DNA from: Proteus vulgaris
GTDB lineage: Bacteria; Pseudomonadota; Gammaproteobacteria; Enterobacterales; Enterobacteriaceae
Direction: 5' to 3'
Length of the DNA: 64,000 nt
NCBI RefSeq assembly: GCF_016239305.1
Contig: NZ_JAEHOQ010000009.1
Span: 1-64,000, forward strand
Part shown: piece by piece, positions 61,501 through 64,000 of the stretch
How positions within the stretch are numbered: position 1 is the first letter of the stretch
How the letters are laid out: every line of letters starts with the position of its first letter
Program-made: the position numbers and the translations under genes
The notes under the pieces: model-generated
The model's database searches: none
Told to the model about the DNA's origin: nothing
What the model saw: only the letters and a program-made list of their open reading frames with translations

Positions 61501-61664
61501 ATATAACCTGTTTTTTTTCATATTTGATTTATGTTTAAAAACACCTCTTCTTGTGATGACATAAACAAACCTATCAAGCTCAGATAACTCCACCTATTCC
61601 TCTCTTATCATCCCTGATATTCTATTTTTCTATCTTTAATATAAATATACGAGTGATAAGAAAT

Positions 61665-63110
61665 ATGGATAACAGACAGCAGTACTTAGATATCGCAGCC
61701 GGGCAAGGAGAAAAAGTGCCCTCTCGTATAGTGGCTTTTCCTGCACAGCCACTAAACTATGCGCTTATTGAGCAACGCCTAGAAGAGCAGACGGATTATA
61801 CTGATGGTGAAATCAATTATCTGAGTGAAAATATTGATGATGGTTTTTTCTATCGTTGCCAACATGGTGATAATGAATTGCATTTTTTTGTCTGTCTTTA
61901 CCCTCGCGATGAAGATTATGAAATACGTCCAATGTATTCTACAGACGAACTTACCCCGCAATTATTAGCGCATGCAAATGCCACAACTCAAGATTTATTA
62001 TTAGAAACACTCTTTACTGAGGCACTGCATCCTTTGGCAAGTTATCGCCATCAACTGAATTTTCTAAATATTATTGCCCCTGAAATAGTCTTAGCATTAG
62101 ATGAATCCGCTGCAGGTAAAGCCTTAACACCAGAATGGATCCACTTTCAATTAGAATCACCGGATCTTTATCCCGAAGTAGAAAGCCTATACGTCATTCA
62201 TGCTGTTTATGACACAGAAAACGATCCGCCAACAATGTTTTGGTTTCATACTCATGGACTCGCGCGCTGTGGCTTAACAGAAGTCGATTTAGTTATTCCA
62301 AGTATGCTTGAATCTTACTATGGTATTCCCGATCTCTTCCGTTGCTTTGTTAACAACAGTATTAATCATCGCCAAATCGAATTTGGTGAACCAATGCTTT
62401 GTGGACAAACATCATCAGGTTTAGAGTATCTTGTTGCCTTACCTTTTGAAGAAGGTATCCGCCATGTCAATCAATCAACACCTCTCGAAAGCCTTAGACC
62501 TTTAGAAGAGATGCGTTATGACACTGAAGGTGCACCAAATGGCATTTTCTTGGGTGATTTAGCCGATCGTGACGAATATCATCAACACCCTTCATCTATG
62601 CTATTTAGAACCAATGAAGAAAATCCTGTTCTAGAAACCTTCTTTAAAGGTTATGAAGAGCAGCAAGCGATGATGCTACTGCGTAGCAATGAAGAAACCT
62701 ATGAAATGTCTGAAAAAGCCAAACGACGCTGGGAATACTTTGTTTCTATGTTTGATAACTACAACCAGCTACCCATTGAAAAAAAGAACGGATTTTTTTC
62801 GAAATTATTAGGTAAAGAAAAACCTGAAGAAACTGAAAACCCTTGGCAGTTTATGATCAAGTTTGGTATTCCTTATGGTGAAGAGGAAGAAAAAGAGCTA
62901 GAACATATGTGGTTTGTGCCACAGTCTCGTGATGGTGACACTATTTATGCTAAATTACTCAACGTGCCATTTTATGTTGAAGAGATGCAAGAAGGTGAAA
63001 TCTACCCTATCAATATAGATTTAATTACTGATTGGATAGTTTCCTATGAAGAGAATAGTTATACCCCAAACAATATTTATCAACTTTTTAACCATCAACA
63101 AACACATTAA
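61665..63110 (+). CDS. DUF4026/DUF2314 domain protein
   Basis: A 481-aa cytoplasmic protein (start at the ATG 61665; an upstream GTG at 61653 is in frame). The bulk resembles DUF4026, with FHTHGLARCGLTEVDLVIPS in the middle. A C-terminal DUF2314-like module ends it (EHMWFVPQSRDGDTIYAKLLN, then GEIYPINIDLITDWIV). There are no membrane segments or signal peptide. The function of this family is unknown to me. It is monocistronic with its own terminator. Confidence 0.72.
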   Translation: MDNRQQYLDIAAGQGEKVPSRIVAFPAQPLNYALIEQRLEEQTDYTDGEINYLSENIDDGFFYRCQHGDNELHFFVCLYPRDEDYEIRPMYSTDELTPQLLAHANATTQDLLLETLFTEALHPLASYRHQLNFLNIIAPEIVLALDESAAGKALTPEWIHFQLESPDLYPEVESLYVIHAVYDTENDPPTMFWFHTHGLARCGLTEVDLVIPSMLESYYGIPDLFRCFVNNSINHRQIEFGEPMLCGQTSSGLEYLVALPFEEGIRHVNQSTPLESLRPLEEMRYDTEGAPNGIFLGDLADRDEYHQHPSSMLFRTNEENPVLETFFKGYEEQQAMMLLRSNEETYEMSEKAKRRWEYFVSMFDNYNQLPIEKKNGFFSKLLGKEKPEETENPWQFMIKFGIPYGEEEEKELEHMWFVPQSRDGDTIYAKLLNVPFYVEEMQEGEIYPINIDLITDWIVSYEENSYTPNNIYQLFNHQQTH

Positions 63111-63137
63111 TTAGCGGACAATTTCACACGACTTATT

Positions 63138-63176
63138 CGGGTTTTTCATTTTAAAATAATGAGAAACCCGCTTTTT
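63138..63176 (+). terminator. Rho-independent terminator of the DUF4026 gene
   Basis: A 13-bp stem with one G-U pair (63138-63150 with 63158-63170) is followed by CTTTTTAA, 27 bp past the stop. Confidence 0.85.
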
Positions 63177-63333
63177 AATTACAGTGAAATCTACTTTTAC
63201 CTTGTGATCAGTTAACATTATTAATTGATTGTTATTTTGTTGCTACATTGACATCTCAACTCTTCACATTTTGTTTTTGTCTAGTAACAGATAGAGAAAA
63301 CAGTCTGATTTCCTCCCAATATCTTTTCTCTGG

Positions 63334-63347
63334 TTGATTTAAATCAA
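63334..63347 (+). promoter_or_regulatory. FNR box upstream of feoA
   Basis: TTGATTTAAATCAA is a perfect FNR consensus (TTGAT-N4-ATCAA). It lies 175 bp upstream of the feoA start. Anaerobic activation of feo by FNR is established in E. coli. Confidence 0.85.
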
Positions 63348-63388
63348 GTGTGGATAAGTGTAGAGTAGGCTAAATTATACCCAATAAG

Positions 63389-63407
63389 GATAATTATAAT
63401 TCTCATT
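63389..63407 (+). promoter_or_regulatory. Fur-like box upstream of feoA
   Basis: GATAATTATAATTCTCATT shares about 15 of 19 positions with the Fur consensus. A second Fur-like sequence (AATAATTATCAGTATCATTA) lies near 63469-63488, closer to the gene. Iron repression of feo is inferred. Confidence 0.65.
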
Positions 63408-63521
63408 AGCATTAAAAATATTTATTATAATTACCCTGACTCTTATTATGTGAATTTTTATATACGTTAATAATTATCAGTATCATTATTTTTTGTATCA
63501 ATATTCGTGGAAGAACGATTT

Positions 63522-63758
63522 ATGTCACTGATCCCAAATCACAGTTATAAAATCTTGAGCTACTCACCTCAGATTAGCCCTGCATACAGGCAGAAGTTGT
63601 TATCTTTAGGTATGTTGCCTGGCGCTGTGTTTAACGTTATTCGTATCGCACCACTGGGTGATCCTATTCAAATAGAAACGCACCGAGTATCCCTCATTTT
63701 GAGAAAAAAAGATCTCGCACTTATTAACCTTAGCGAAGTGGTTCATAACGAAAAATAA
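63522..63758 (+). CDS. feoA: Ferrous iron transport protein A
   Basis: A small cytoplasmic SH3-like protein needed for FeoB-mediated Fe2+ uptake. The ATG at 63522 gives 78 aa (E. coli 75), with GGAAG upstream; the frame extends to a GTG at 63507. The conserved core is [18 protein letters not shown] followed by [13 protein letters not shown]. It is first in the feo operon, 48 bp before feoB. Confidence 0.96.
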   Translation: MSLIPNHSYKILSYSPQISPAYRQKLLSLGMLPGAVFNVIRIAPLGDPIQIETHRVSLILRKKDLALINLSEVVHNEK

Positions 63759-63806
63759 TCGTTATCTCTCATTCAACCAGGCAAGACAACTATTGGCATC
63801 ACTATT

Positions 63807-64000
63807 ATGACTCCTCTCACTATAGGCCTTATCGGCAACCCCAATGCTGGTAAAACAACACTTTTTAATCAGTTAACAGGCTCTCGCCAGCGCGTAGGTA
63901 ACTGGGCAGGTGTGACAGTCGAACGCAAAGTAGGTCGTTTCACAACGGCAAATCATAAAATTGAGCTCGTCGATTTACCCGGCACTTACTCCTTAACGAC
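63807..64000 (+). CDS. feoB: Ferrous iron transporter FeoB (5' part, cut by window end)
   Basis: The first 64 codons of the Fe2+ permease with its N-terminal G-protein domain. G1 is GNPNAGKTT, the switch region is [12 protein letters not shown], and G3 is DLPGTYSL. The reading frame is open to the window edge. The start is ATG at 63807, and the gene is co-transcribed with feoA. Confidence 0.96.
   Translation, partial: MTPLTIGLIGNPNAGKTTLFNQLTGSRQRVGNWAGVTVERKVGRFTTANHKIELVDLPGTYSLT

Overview
This 64 kb window is a chromosomal segment of an AT-rich enterobacterium. Almost every gene has a full-length Escherichia coli counterpart, but codon use and the intergenic DNA are much more AT-rich. The protein sequences and the rearranged gene order (dpp, pst, glnALG, feo) fit Proteus or a close relative in the Morganellaceae. 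The genus is an inference from gene content and style, not from a database search. No phage, integrative element, intact insertion sequence, rRNA operon or CRISPR array is visible.

Layout. 1-5.8 kb: dppABCDF dipeptide/heme ABC transporter on the minus strand, followed after an 0.8 kb AT-rich gap by tRNA-Pro(UGG). 7-17.6 kb: a small DUF5339-like exported protein, yidQ, yidE, avtA, tag, glyQS, yidR and yicG. 17.9-23.8 kb: gmk and then the rpoZ-spoT-trmH-recG stringent-response/repair run. 24-29 kb: gltS, xanP, yicH and an orphan Phd/YefM-type antitoxin. 29-32.3 kb, minus strand: rluF, then yihX-dtd-yiiD. 32.4-33.2 kb: a small accessory island with an orphan HipB-like regulator, a fossil of hipA, three operator-like palindromes at exact 30-bp spacing, a tetranucleotide repeat and a palindromic MITE-like repeat. 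33.2-40.9 kb: typA, the nitrogen cluster glnA-glnL-glnG, and hemN. 41.7-43.4 kb: an operon of three lipoproteins (CsgG family, DUF4810, DUF799). 43.9-49.1 kb: yhgF, greB and ompR-envZ. 49.3-53.9 kb: pstSCAB-phoU with Pho boxes. 54-56.5 kb: an amino-acid type ABC transporter without an ATPase gene, then a truncated yoeB toxin remnant. 56.9-63.1 kb: adeP, ydhR, a GNAT acetyltransferase, a family-39-like glycosyltransferase, yihI and a DUF4026 gene. 63.5 kb to the end: feoA and the start of feoB.

Regulation visible in the sequence is unusually clear. There are NtrC sites and a sigma-54 promoter at glnA, and a third NtrC site before glnL. Tandem Pho boxes precede pstS, and an FNR box and two Fur-like boxes precede feoA. 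PurR-type boxes lie before both purine permeases (xanP, adeP), a CRP consensus lies upstream of hemN and another before glnA, and a near-consensus LexA box lies before tag.

The accessory signal is a set of decayed toxin-antitoxin loci: hipBA reduced to its regulator, yoeB reduced to its catalytic C-terminal part, and a solitary Phd/YefM antitoxin. The least characterised intact system is the CsgG-DUF4810-DUF799 lipoprotein operon.
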